Assembly: GCA_958349075.1 (NCBI GenBank)
Contig: CATWBR010000020.1
Span: forward strand, 1-19,645
Direction of reading: 5' to 3'
From: an uncultured Clostridium sp.
GTDB lineage: Bacteria > Bacillota > Clostridia > Lachnospirales > Lachnospiraceae
DNA: 19,645 nt
Under the pieces are notes generated by a model. The model made no database searches, had not been told where the DNA came from, and saw only the letters and a program-made list of their open reading frames with translations. This document shows, in pieces, positions 8,253 to 15,525 of this stretch. The stretch's first letter is position 1; each line of letters begins with the position of its first letter. Both the position numbers and the translations under genes were made by a program.

Positions 8253-9223
8253 TGGATCATGCAAAGGAAACGGCCGGAAGGGCCGACGCAGTGAAACGGA
8301 TAGATATTTCCGGGGAACCGGCCTGGGAACTGAGCAGTGAACTGTTAACCTGCATCGTTTTCCCAAGCCATGGCGGAAAGGTACTGTCCTTAAAATCCAG
8401 GAAGACCGGCTTTGAACTGTTATTCCAGAATCCCGGGGAAGGTTTTAAAAAGGCAGAGACGGGAAGTTTGTTCGGGGAATTCGAGGCCTGCGGCTTTGAC
8501 GACGCATTCCCGTCGATTGATCCGGGACGTGTTGCGGCAGGCGGCCGGGAGATTGCTTACCCGGATCACGGTGAAATCTGGTCTGCAGGGTTCGGCTGCC
8601 GGGAGGATGGGAACGGCCTCTGTTTAAACTATCAGAGTAACTTGCTGCCGTACCGGTATGAAAAACGCCTGTCGCTTCGCGAAGATATGCTGCACTGCAG
8701 CTACCGGATAGAAAACCGGGGTGAGTATGCCTTTCCCTGTATTTGGGCGTGCCACTGCCTGGCTGTCTATATGCCAGATATGCGGCTGGTATATCCGGCG
8801 GGGACGAAGGAGATTGAGGTGGTTCTGGATTCGGAGCGCCTGGGTCCTGTGGGAACCGTTCACCCATTTACATTCCCACCGGACGGAGCCCTGGATTTTA
8901 CCCGTGTGCCGGGGGCGGAGACGGAAGGGATGGAGAAATATTACGTGCGGGGAAAGGTGAGGGAAGGAAAATGCGGTTTTATATATCCCTCGGCGGGGAT
9001 GGCGGCTGACCTGGTATTTGACGCAAAAATGCTGCCATACCTTGGATTCTGGATTACAACGGGAGGATACAGAGGCGATAAAAACTGCGCGTTTGAACCG
9101 GCTGACGGTTATTATGACAGTATCGGGACGGCCGGAATGAATCAGTGCCTGCGGGTGCTCCGGCCGGGAGAGGTGATGGCGTTTGAGCTGGGAATCCGGT
9201 TGTATCCGTGGAAACCGGAATAA
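8252..9223 (+). CDS. Aldose 1-epimerase-like (galactose mutarotase fold) protein
   Basis: A 323-residue cytoplasmic protein resembling the aldose 1-epimerase superfamily. Supporting stretches are FPSHGGKVLSLKS near the N-terminus, CGFDDAFPSIDP, YPDHGEIWS (the place of the family's catalytic His region), CSYRIENRGEYAFPCIWACH, and NCAFEPADGYYDS near the C-terminus, where mutarotases carry the catalytic acidic residue. It probably interconverts anomers of the imported sugar or binds it; catalysis is not assured because this subfamily diverges from GalM. The ATG shares its A with the TAA of the DUF5107 gene (TAATG), the mark of coupled translation. The aldolase gene follows after 29 bp. Two mutarotase-fold proteins encoded back to back is notable. 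Confidence 0.82.
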   Translation: MDHAKETAGRADAVKRIDISGEPAWELSSELLTCIVFPSHGGKVLSLKSRKTGFELLFQNPGEGFKKAETGSLFGEFEACGFDDAFPSIDPGRVAAGGREIAYPDHGEIWSAGFGCREDGNGLCLNYQSNLLPYRYEKRLSLREDMLHCSYRIENRGEYAFPCIWACHCLAVYMPDMRLVYPAGTKEIEVVLDSERLGPVGTVHPFTFPPDGALDFTRVPGAETEGMEKYYVRGKVREGKCGFIYPSAGMAADLVFDAKMLPYLGFWITTGGYRGDKNCAFEPADGYYDSIGTAGMNQCLRVLRPGEVMAFELGIRLYPWKPE

Positions 9224-9252
9224 CGGATGGTGAAGGAAAGGAGGGAATTCCA

Positions 9253-9918
9253 TTGAAGAGGGAAGAAATGATTCGGGTGGTTGAGGAACATAAACTCATT
9301 GCGATTATGCGAGGAGTGGAGAAGGACAGGGCGGTATTGACGGCGGAAGCAATGTACCGGGGCGGTATCCGTTGTCTGGAGGTGACGTTCAACCAGAAGT
9401 CGGATACCAGAATCACGGATACGAAAGAGATCATTTCCGGATTAAAACAAAGATTCGGCGGCCGGATGCTGATTGGCGCAGGGACCGTCATGTCTGTCGA
9501 TGAAGTTCAGGCGGCGTATGAGAGCGGGGCGGAGTTTATTCTGGCGCCCAATGTGGATACATCCGTGCTGAAAGAGGCAGAGCGGCTTCTGCTGGCATCC
9601 GTTCCCGGAGCGCTTACCCCGTCGGAGATAGTCCTGGCATATGCGCACGGCGCCGCCCTTGTGAAGCTGTTCCCGGCCGGCAATATGGGGCTTTCGTACT
9701 GCAAAGCAATCTTTGCCCCTGTAAATCATATACCGATGCTGGCGGTGGGGGGAATCGGGCTTCATAACCTGACCGACTATCTGCGGGCCGGATTCACCGG
9801 AGCGGGGCTTGGTTCATGCCTTACGGACGCCAGGCTGATTCGGGAAGAGCGCTATGAGGAGCTGGAGGAGCTGGCCGGCCGGTTCGTGGAGAAGGTACGG
9901 GAAGCGGGTGAAGGATGA
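9253..9918 (+). CDS. 2-dehydro-3-deoxy-6-phosphogluconate/galactonate aldolase (class I, KDPG aldolase family)
   Basis: Splits a 2-keto-3-deoxy-6-phospho sugar acid into pyruvate and glyceraldehyde 3-phosphate. The 221 residues cover the whole family: IAIMRG at the N-terminus, catalytic Glu43 in CLEVTFN, GAGTV (75-79), PGALTPSE, Schiff-base Lys138 in LVKLFPAG, AVGGI and GAGLGS. Asn47 stands where E. coli Eda has Arg49. Val165 in AVGG matches the Val that, as I recall, marks KDPGal aldolase DgoA instead of the Thr of Eda. Both favour the galacto substrate and fit the adjacent dgoK. The start is TTG 9253, 8 nt after AAAGGAGGG (9237-9245); GTG 9208 overlaps the previous gene and lacks a site, and ATG 9268 is too far away. 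The stop overlaps the dgoK start (ATGA). Confidence 0.9.
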   Translation: MKREEMIRVVEEHKLIAIMRGVEKDRAVLTAEAMYRGGIRCLEVTFNQKSDTRITDTKEIISGLKQRFGGRMLIGAGTVMSVDEVQAAYESGAEFILAPNVDTSVLKEAERLLLASVPGALTPSEIVLAYAHGAALVKLFPAGNMGLSYCKAIFAPVNHIPMLAVGGIGLHNLTDYLRAGFTGAGLGSCLTDARLIREERYEELEELAGRFVEKVREAGEG

Positions 9919-10922
9919 AGGGGTATACAGTTGTAATCGATGGGGGAACAACCAATACCAGAGCCGTTCTTATAGACGGAAACCGTGAATTTGTTGCGTC
10001 CGAGACTTCCGGGACGGGGGTAAGGGATTCGGCCGTGGACGGCCATAATGGGAAACTCAGGGAGGCGGTCAGAACCTGCATTCACCGCCTGGTGGAAAAC
10101 CATCTTACCGGTTTTTGCGATGTGGAGCGGGTGATTGCCAGCGGAATGATAACATCCGGCTCCGGCCTGTATGAGATTCCTCATGTGGCCGCCCCGGCAG
10201 GAGCTGCTGAATTGGCGGGGAAGATGCGGGAAGTTCTGATAGAGGATGTTTGTCCGCTTCCAATCCTGTTTATCCCCGGAGTGAAAAACTGTGATGTTCC
10301 GCTCACGATGGAAAATTACCGGGCGATGGATATGATGCGGGGCGAGGAAGTGGAGAGCATTGCCGTACTGGAGGCATATCCCAAAGGCAGGCCCTGCCTG
10401 CTAGTACTGCCCGGCTCCCATATGAAGCTTGTGGCGATCAATGAAAAAGGGCAGATAAGCGGCTGTCTTACTACGCTCAGCGGAGAGCTTCTGTCCGCGG
10501 TGACGCATCATACGGTCATCGCAGACGCGGTAGGAAACGGCTTTGTGGAGCCGGATGCATATGATCTTACCAAGGTGCTTGAGGGCAGCAGAGCGGCGGC
10601 AGCGGGCGGTTTTTCCCACGCGTGTTTCCAGGCCAGAATCCTGAATCAGTTTGTGGAGCCGGATCATCAGAAGATTGCCTGTTTTCTCCTGGGGGCCGTT
10701 CTGCAGAACGATATTGAGGTACTGAAAAGAGCCGGACGGCCCTGGACGGACCGTGACGTTCCTGTCATTATCAGCGGGAAGTACCCACTTGGAACGGCAT
10801 TTGCGGATTTGTTAAGGGAGGACGGTTATTACAGGACGATACGGGAATTTCATCCCGATTCGAAGCTCCCGCTCTCGGCTTTAGGGGCGCTGATTGTGGC
10901 AGATGCGGGCAGGGAACGTTAG
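9915..10922 (+). CDS. dgoK: 2-dehydro-3-deoxygalactonokinase
   Basis: Phosphorylates 2-keto-3-deoxygalactonate with ATP at C6, making the substrate of the aldolase encoded just before it. The DgoK family (ASKHA fold) is recognised from the phosphate loop DGGTTNTR at residues 9-16, ASGMITSGSG, the MRGEEVES motif, LVLPGSHMKLV and the LSGELLSAVTHH stretch. At 335 residues it is longer than E. coli DgoK (about 290) but complete. The ATG overlaps the aldolase stop as ATGA, so the two are translated together. It is the last gene of the operon: a terminator begins 28 nt after the stop. A related 2-keto-3-deoxy sugar acid (gluconate type) cannot be excluded as substrate. Confidence 0.88.
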   Translation: MKGYTVVIDGGTTNTRAVLIDGNREFVASETSGTGVRDSAVDGHNGKLREAVRTCIHRLVENHLTGFCDVERVIASGMITSGSGLYEIPHVAAPAGAAELAGKMREVLIEDVCPLPILFIPGVKNCDVPLTMENYRAMDMMRGEEVESIAVLEAYPKGRPCLLVLPGSHMKLVAINEKGQISGCLTTLSGELLSAVTHHTVIADAVGNGFVEPDAYDLTKVLEGSRAAAAGGFSHACFQARILNQFVEPDHQKIACFLLGAVLQNDIEVLKRAGRPWTDRDVPVIISGKYPLGTAFADLLREDGYYRTIREFHPDSKLPLSALGALIVADAGRER

Positions 10923-10950
10923 TTCTGAACCGATTGAATAAAATTATAAA

Positions 10951-10995
10951 ATATGGCCTGGAAAGAGTAAATGCTCATCCCGGCCATATTTTTTT
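10951..10995 (+). terminator. Intrinsic terminator of the sugar operon
   Basis: ATATGGCC (10951-10958) pairs with GGCCATAT (10982-10989); after a bulged T, GG (10960-10961) pairs with CC (10980-10981). Seven Ts run through 10989-10995. It lies 28 nt after the dgoK stop. Confidence 0.85.
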
Positions 10996-11284
10996 GAGGG
11001 CGGAAACCTGTCAGTGCGGTATCCGGTCAGCGTTTTGCAGGTAAGCTCCCGGAGACTCTTTATTTCAGTTCCCCGGATGCTGCCGGAGACGGCGCCTGTG
11101 CCTTGAAACTGTAAGAAATTCACTCTTTTTGTAAGGATCTTCCAGCAGCCGGGTATGATAAGATAAGAGTAGAAGAAGGGTGCAATCACTTGTTACTGTT
11201 TGCCGGACCGCTCTTATATCAGGTCTGTAAATGGTAACAACCGCTTGGATGGGTAAGAGCAGACTTCCCATGCGGCTGCATACA
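10996..11284. other. Intergenic region before the DUF2812 gene
   Basis: I see no gene here. TTGTAA (11129-11134) and TATGAT (11154-11159) could be a weak promoter, but the 19-bp spacer is long. A 7-bp inverted repeat ATAAGAG/CTCTTAT (11163-11169 and 11211-11217) lies downstream. No known riboswitch pattern was recognised. Confidence 0.3.
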
Positions 11285-11300
11285 GAAAGGAGGATTCCAT

Positions 11301-12707
11301 ATGTCCGGACTGGTAAAAGATTATGACACGTTCCGTATCTCGTACAGCCTGTCGGAGACGGAGCAGTTGGAACGCTTTTTTGAGCGGAAGGCTGGGGAGG
11401 GCTATATGATTAAGAAGCTCTCTAATTTTGGCCAAAGAGGGGATTTCCTGATGACGGCCCAGGGAAAATATCATTTTTCAATTGGCATATACGGTAAGAA
11501 GGTGACCAAAGAAGAGGAAAAAACGGAACAGTTTACGGAGTTTAGGCAGCGATGGGAAGAGAGCGGCTGGATTTATAATACGTCGTTAAAAAATCTCGTG
11601 GTTTTCTACAGCAGGGAAGAGGCACGCCCAACTGTGCCCTATACGGTATATCCTCCCTGTCATCCGGAGGGGCCCTGGGAAGTGACTGTGAAAGAAGAGA
11701 ATAAGGCCATGCTCTGTATGACCGGAATGAATTTGCTGCTGGCGGTTCCATATCTGATACTCTTTATCATGAATCTGTTTCGCCGCACTCATCATTTTAA
11801 ACCACTGGAGTTATTGGCCTGCATTTGTATCGCACTTGCACTGTTCTGGATTTGGGAAACTCCCGTCATTGGGATGAAGCTCAGGCAGAGAGAAGCGGTA
11901 CGCCACAGGAACGGGAAAGGAAGTGTTCCGGAATTCTATTTGTTTTGGGATGAGATAGCGTTAAATACGGTTGGAAGCATGATAATCAGTATTATTGGAA
12001 TTAGCTGCGGGCTGAAGAACCTGGCATTCAGGACTACGGTCCTTTCTGCGGCGGCTTTCCTGATAACGTCGGGGTATCTGATATTCCTGCATAAGGAGTA
12101 CAGGAAAAAAACGGATCGGAAATACGGCATTAAGCGGTTTATTTCCGTAACGCCGTTCCTGATTCTGATAGCGGCATTCTGCTTTTATCCCTATCAGGAA
12201 ACTTACCGTTATGGGATTTCGGGTGAGGAGTGGTATATGGGAAGCACAGAGGAGGAGAGAGCAGTTATTGCCCAGGGACTGTCTCCGGAGGAACTGGGCT
12301 GGGGAGAAGAGGAAGAAGGTTTCTATATGAATACCTCCAATATGGCCTGCAAATCGGAGCGGATTATCTTTCGCAGGCTGGATATGGGGAACACACTTGA
12401 TTTTAGGAGCAGTGAATATGAAAAAAACTGCAGATATATAGGAACGGTTCAGGCCGAATTAAAAAAAGAAACATATCTGAACCTCTATCTCAAACAGAAG
12501 GAACTGTCCCTTGAAGGCAGCGTTTTGCTGGACATGGACGGGGAAATGAATTACTATCTTACTCAGACGGGCAAAGAAATTATTGGTGTGAACGGAAAAA
12601 CAGTTGTCATTTATTTCCTCAATACCTACGATGAACGCTCGTTTAATCCTCAGGACAAAAAGCTTCTGGAGGAACTTGAGATACTGGAACAAAAAACAAA
12701 AGAGTGA
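11301..12707 (+). CDS. DUF2812 domain membrane protein
   Basis: A 468-residue protein of unknown function. The first 110 or so residues fit the DUF2812 pattern: a short FRISYSLSETEQLERFFERKA segment, KAGEGYMIKKLSN, a beta-rich part and EFRQRWEESGWIYNTSLKNLVVFYS. About five hydrophobic helices follow (roughly residues 138-153, 168-187, 212-231, 245-260 and 276-292). The C-terminal 170 residues are acidic, lack membrane segments and are unassigned. DUF2812 proteins usually sit beside a PadR-type repressor; none is seen here. The start is ATG 11301, 8 nt after AAAGGAGG (11285-11292). It is probably monocistronic or joined with the MBL gene 58 bp downstream. Confidence 0.8.
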   Translation: MSGLVKDYDTFRISYSLSETEQLERFFERKAGEGYMIKKLSNFGQRGDFLMTAQGKYHFSIGIYGKKVTKEEEKTEQFTEFRQRWEESGWIYNTSLKNLVVFYSREEARPTVPYTVYPPCHPEGPWEVTVKEENKAMLCMTGMNLLLAVPYLILFIMNLFRRTHHFKPLELLACICIALALFWIWETPVIGMKLRQREAVRHRNGKGSVPEFYLFWDEIALNTVGSMIISIIGISCGLKNLAFRTTVLSAAAFLITSGYLIFLHKEYRKKTDRKYGIKRFISVTPFLILIAAFCFYPYQETYRYGISGEEWYMGSTEEERAVIAQGLSPEELGWGEEEEGFYMNTSNMACKSERIIFRRLDMGNTLDFRSSEYEKNCRYIGTVQAELKKETYLNLYLKQKELSLEGSVLLDMDGEMNYYLTQTGKEIIGVNGKTVVIYFLNTYDERSFNPQDKKLLEELEILEQKTKE

Positions 12708-12765
12708 CGAAAGCGGCTCCGGCAGGGCAGCAGCAAAAATTTAAAACAGGGATGGTTTTAATAAG

Positions 12766-13575
12766 ATGGAAATCAGGGTATTAGCAGACAATAACACATA
12801 CATAGATCAATATTTTCTGGGAGAACCGGCGGTGAGTTATTATATAGAAGCAGACGGCTGCCGTATCCTCTTTGACACCGGCTATTCGTCGGCCTTTATT
12901 TTGAACGCGTCGAAGATGGGAGTGGAACTTGAGGCAATCACGCATCTGGTGTTTTCACACGGACACAATGATCACACGGGAGGATTTTGCCGGCTGGCGG
13001 AGAAAAATGATTTAAGGAATGTGGAAATCATTGCACATCCGGGGTGCTTCGGCGAAAAGACGGATGAAACCGGACTGGATATCGGTTCTCCCCTCACGGA
13101 AGACGAGGTGATGAGGGTGGGCAGATACAAACCGTGCGCCGCCCCATATTTTATCACGGAGAACTGCGTCTTCCTTGGAGAAATTCCGCAGAAAAATGAG
13201 TTTGAAAAGCGAAAACAGATTGGAACCTGCAAAATACTGGGAGTGGAGAAGCGGGATTATGTGATGGATGATTCGGCTCTGGCGCTGAAAACGGACAAGG
13301 GCCTTTTTATAGTCACGGGCTGTTCCCACAGCGGAATCTGTAACATTACGGAATATGCGATGGAGATATGCGGCGAGAGGCGCATTGCCGGAATTTTGGG
13401 CGGCTTCCATCTGTTTGACACGGACAACCGTCTGGAAAGAACGGTAGATTACCTTGAGAAGCTGGATGTGGGCTCGTTCTACCCCTGCCACTGCGTATCG
13501 TTCAAGGCCAAGGCGAAAATGAACGAGGTCCTTCCGGTAGAGGAAGTGGGAGTGGGACTGAGGATTGTTCTGTGA
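12766..13575 (+). CDS. MBL-fold metallo-hydrolase (COG1237-like)
   Basis: A 269-residue metallo-beta-lactamase-fold hydrolase. Metal ligands are clear: H65-x-H67-x-D69-H70 in FSHGHNDHTGG, HPG near residue 90, GCSHSG near residue 185 and GGFHLF near residue 217. The layout suits the subgroup often named 7,8-dihydropterin-6-methyl-4-(beta-D-ribofuranosyl)-aminobenzene-5'-phosphate synthase; that name comes from an archaeal enzyme and is a weak guide to function in Clostridia. No signal peptide, so it should be cytoplasmic. The ribosome binding site is poor: the nearest AGGG is 14 nt before the ATG. It converges with the Crp-like gene, their stops being 47 bp apart. Confidence 0.85.
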   Translation: MEIRVLADNNTYIDQYFLGEPAVSYYIEADGCRILFDTGYSSAFILNASKMGVELEAITHLVFSHGHNDHTGGFCRLAEKNDLRNVEIIAHPGCFGEKTDETGLDIGSPLTEDEVMRVGRYKPCAAPYFITENCVFLGEIPQKNEFEKRKQIGTCKILGVEKRDYVMDDSALALKTDKGLFIVTGCSHSGICNITEYAMEICGERRIAGILGGFHLFDTDNRLERTVDYLEKLDVGSFYPCHCVSFKAKAKMNEVLPVEEVGVGLRIVL

Positions 13576-13615
13576 TGTGACTGCCATAAGACGCCAATCT
13601 ATCACCGCCGAGGCG

Positions 13616-13651
13616 GAACAGGTCAGGGGAAGAGACTCTCCAGACCTGTTC
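13616..13651. terminator. Hairpin between convergent genes, possible two-way terminator
   Basis: GAACAGGTC (13616-13624) pairs with GACCTGTTC (13643-13651). It covers the stop codon of the Crp-like gene. An outer ATCACCG/CGGTGAT pair (13601-13607 and 13661-13667) could extend it. No T-run is present on either strand, so termination is doubtful. Confidence 0.35.
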
Positions 13652-14264
13652 TGTCTGTGACGGTGATTTTGCGGTATCCCAGACTGATATAGCCGAGGCC
13701 GCCGAATTCGTTCAGGATTTTTGTCACGGTCACGCGGTTCAGTCCGACGCAGATTGCCAGTTCTTCATGGGAGTAGGGCAGGGTGGAACCGATGATGCCC
13801 TTATCGGGATTTGGGTATTCCGTTTCTTCCAGAAGAAAACTGGCCACCTTCTGGTGCCGGTCGTAGAGCGTCAGGCGTTTTACCTGACTGCACAGATGAT
13901 TGCAGGAATCGGTCAGAAGCTGAAAAAGAATGAGGCACAGCTCTTCTGATTTCATCAGGTACGGCATAAGGCTCTGGGCTGTACACGAAATGAGCGCGAC
14001 CTCGTTGACGGCGCTTACCGTGGTGGGGCGGGAGGACTGGGACAGGAAAGAGGAATCTCCTACCAGGCGGCCGGCTTCCATGATGGCAAGAGTCGTTTCC
14101 CTGCCGTCGTCGCCCATATAATAGATGCGTACGCGGCCTTTTTTGATCAGAAAGATGGTTCCGGCCGGTTCGCCCTGCATATAGACGATACCACCGGGAG
14201 GAAACGTTCTTGTGATTCCTGCCTGCTCAAAGTAGAAGAACAGGGACTCCGGTACTTTTATCAT
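13623..14264 (-). CDS. Crp/Fnr-family transcriptional regulator
   Basis: A 213-residue one-component regulator. The N-terminal half is a cyclic-nucleotide-binding-like beta-roll (FPPGGIVYMQGEPAGTIFLI, then RVRIYYMGDDGRETTLAIMEAGRLVGDSSFL). The C-terminal part is a Crp-type winged helix: SHEELAICVGLNRVTVTKILNEF (about residues 165-187) with a GYISLGYRKITVTD wing. The Cys cluster of oxygen-sensing FNR is missing, so the effector is unknown. The start ATG (minus strand, 14262-14264) follows AAAGGA at a good distance. It is transcribed away from the EamA exporter. A perfect TGTAA-N6-TTACA dyad lies between them and is the natural candidate for its own operator, suggesting that it controls the exporter and itself. 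Confidence 0.9.
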   Translation of the reverse strand: MIKVPESLFFYFEQAGITRTFPPGGIVYMQGEPAGTIFLIKKGRVRIYYMGDDGRETTLAIMEAGRLVGDSSFLSQSSRPTTVSAVNEVALISCTAQSLMPYLMKSEELCLILFQLLTDSCNHLCSQVKRLTLYDRHQKVASFLLEETEYPNPDKGIIGSTLPYSHEELAICVGLNRVTVTKILNEFGGLGYISLGYRKITVTDRTGLESLFP

Positions 14265-14336
14265 GATTTATTCCTTTCCGCACATTATTTGTTATAGTTT
14301 GGCCGATGGCTGAACCGTAACGGATTCTGTGATAAT

Positions 14337-14352
14337 TGTAACATAGATTACA
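14337..14352. promoter_or_regulatory. Crp/Fnr-type operator TGTAA-N6-TTACA
   Basis: A perfect 16-bp dyad with Crp/Fnr architecture (compare TGTGA-N6-TCACA) between the regulator and exporter genes. With the TATACT box at 14374-14379 and a start near 14386, its centre lies at -41.5, the classical class II activator position. It is 73 bp upstream of the regulator's start codon, so autoregulation is also possible. Confidence 0.6.
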
Positions 14353-14373
14353 GTTTGTGAAAAGCCCTTGCGT

Positions 14374-14379
14374 TATACT
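14374..14379 (+). promoter_or_regulatory. Predicted -10 box of the EamA exporter promoter
   Basis: TATACT, one mismatch from TATAAT. No good -35 hexamer sits 16-18 bp upstream, as expected for an activator-dependent promoter. A TACTGT-aaa-ACAGTA dyad (14376-14390) overlaps the box and the predicted start. Confidence 0.45.
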
Positions 14380-14383
14380 GTAA

Positions 14384-14493
14384 AACAGTAATAACAATAT
14401 GAAAATTACTGTTCACAGGTAGTATTCCGCGAGGTGTTTTTGCCGTTTCTGTGCATCGCGCAGCGTGTTACTGGGCACGGAGTGAACAGTAAT
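14384..14493 (+). promoter_or_regulatory. Repeat-rich, potentially structured leader of the EamA exporter gene
   Basis: AACAGTAATAACAA occurs at 14384-14397 and again at 14485-14498, 101 bp apart. ATTACTGTTCAC (14405-14416) is the exact reverse complement of 14482-14493, giving a 12-bp stem enclosing 65 nt, with an inner CGCGA/TCGCG pair (14428-14432 and 14456-14460). The stem ends 7 nt before the AGGGAG ribosome binding site (14501-14506). It does not match a riboswitch class I recognise. The motifs could also be repeated protein-binding sites. Confidence 0.5.
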
Positions 14494-14513
14494 AACAAAA
14501 AGGGAGAACGGGG

Positions 14514-15416
14514 ATGAAGAAAGAATATATGATGGCTGGGGGAACCATTGTCCTGTGGGGGATGATGCCGCCTTTTGCTAAACTTTTATTAAACGGGCTG
14601 AGCAATGAGAAAACGGTATTCTTAAGCTCTCTCATTGCCTTTATTTTTCTGGCTGCCGTGAATGTGGCAGCGGGCAAGGGGAAGAAATTTTTAGAATATG
14701 GGGTGAAAGATTACGTGAAAATGATCGCCCTCGGTTTTCTGGGGAAATTCATGTACTCGGTGCTCTATTTTTACGGCTTGTCCGTATTGACTGCGGGTGA
14801 CGCCTGTATTGTCAATTATTTGTGGCCGGTCATGACTGTGATTTTCTCCTGCCTGTGGCTGGGAGAAAAATTTACGGTTCGAAAGAGCATGGCAATCTTT
14901 ATCTCTTTTACAGGCGTCGTCCTTGTAGCATCCAAGGGAAGTCTGGCCGGGCTCGTGGGCGGAAATCTGAAAGGCATGCTGAGCTGTGTTCTGGCGGCGG
15001 TCTGCTATGGGGCTTTCAATGTTCTGAATAAGAAGGATAACAGGGATCAGTTTGTCAGCATGACGGTCTATTTTTTTACCGCAGCGCTGTTCTCCGGGAT
15101 TTGGTTTTTCGCAAAGGGAGAATCCGTTTCCCTGACGGGAGTTCAGACGGCCGGCATCATCTGGCTTGGAGTTTTTATGGACGCTGCGGCCTTTCTTATG
15201 TGGGCGCTGGCCCTTCAAAGGGGAGACACGGCCAGATTGTCAAACTTTGTTTATATTACACCGTTCATGGCAGTCCTGTTTTCGGCTCTGTTCCTGAAGG
15301 AGGAGATAGATACCTATTCTGTGATCGGCCTGATGTTTATCGTGGCGGGCATTTTCGTACAGATGGGGTTTTCCGGCAGGAAATTGAGTTTCCATAAACG
15401 GGAGAGGGTGGCTTAA
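14514..15416 (+). CDS. EamA/DMT-family transporter
   Basis: A 300-residue integral membrane protein with about ten hydrophobic helices in two EamA repeats (roughly residues 5-137 and 152-290). Typical marks are the N-terminal GGTIVLWGMMPPFAKLLL, NYLWPVMTVIFSCLWLGEKFT at the end of the first repeat and YITPFMAVLFSALFLKEEI at the same place in the second. Family members mostly export amino acids, metabolites or drugs; the substrate here is unknown. The start is ATG 14514, 7 nt after AGGGAG (14501-14506). The gene has its own long leader and is divergent from a Crp-like regulator that probably controls it. The GNAT gene follows after 109 bp. Confidence 0.9.
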   Translation: MKKEYMMAGGTIVLWGMMPPFAKLLLNGLSNEKTVFLSSLIAFIFLAAVNVAAGKGKKFLEYGVKDYVKMIALGFLGKFMYSVLYFYGLSVLTAGDACIVNYLWPVMTVIFSCLWLGEKFTVRKSMAIFISFTGVVLVASKGSLAGLVGGNLKGMLSCVLAAVCYGAFNVLNKKDNRDQFVSMTVYFFTAALFSGIWFFAKGESVSLTGVQTAGIIWLGVFMDAAAFLMWALALQRGDTARLSNFVYITPFMAVLFSALFLKEEIDTYSVIGLMFIVAGIFVQMGFSGRKLSFHKRERVA

Positions 15417-15486
15417 ATCTGGCCGAAGTCAGGCTGGGTTTTGGGCGGAAGGGCAGAACACGGAATACCATGGAACGGCGGACACG

Positions 15487-15504
15487 GGCGGTGAAACCGC
15501 CTTT
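15487..15504 (+). terminator. Weak hairpin between exporter and GNAT genes
   Basis: GGCGGT-GAA-ACCGCC followed by TTT. The stem is only 6 bp and the T-run short, so it may attenuate rather than end transcription. It lies 22 nt before the GNAT start codon. Confidence 0.35.
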
Positions 15505-15525
15505 CATTAGGAAAAGGGAGAGATA

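Noticed and set aside
9208..9252. GTG start 15 codons upstream for the aldolase
   Set aside because: It overlaps the epimerase-like gene, lacks a ribosome binding site, and the added residues are not family-like. TTG 9253 has AAAGGAGGG at ideal spacing.
14405..14493. Known riboswitch in the EamA leader
   Set aside because: The stems are real, but I could not match conserved core bases of any riboswitch class I know, so it is left as an unassigned leader.
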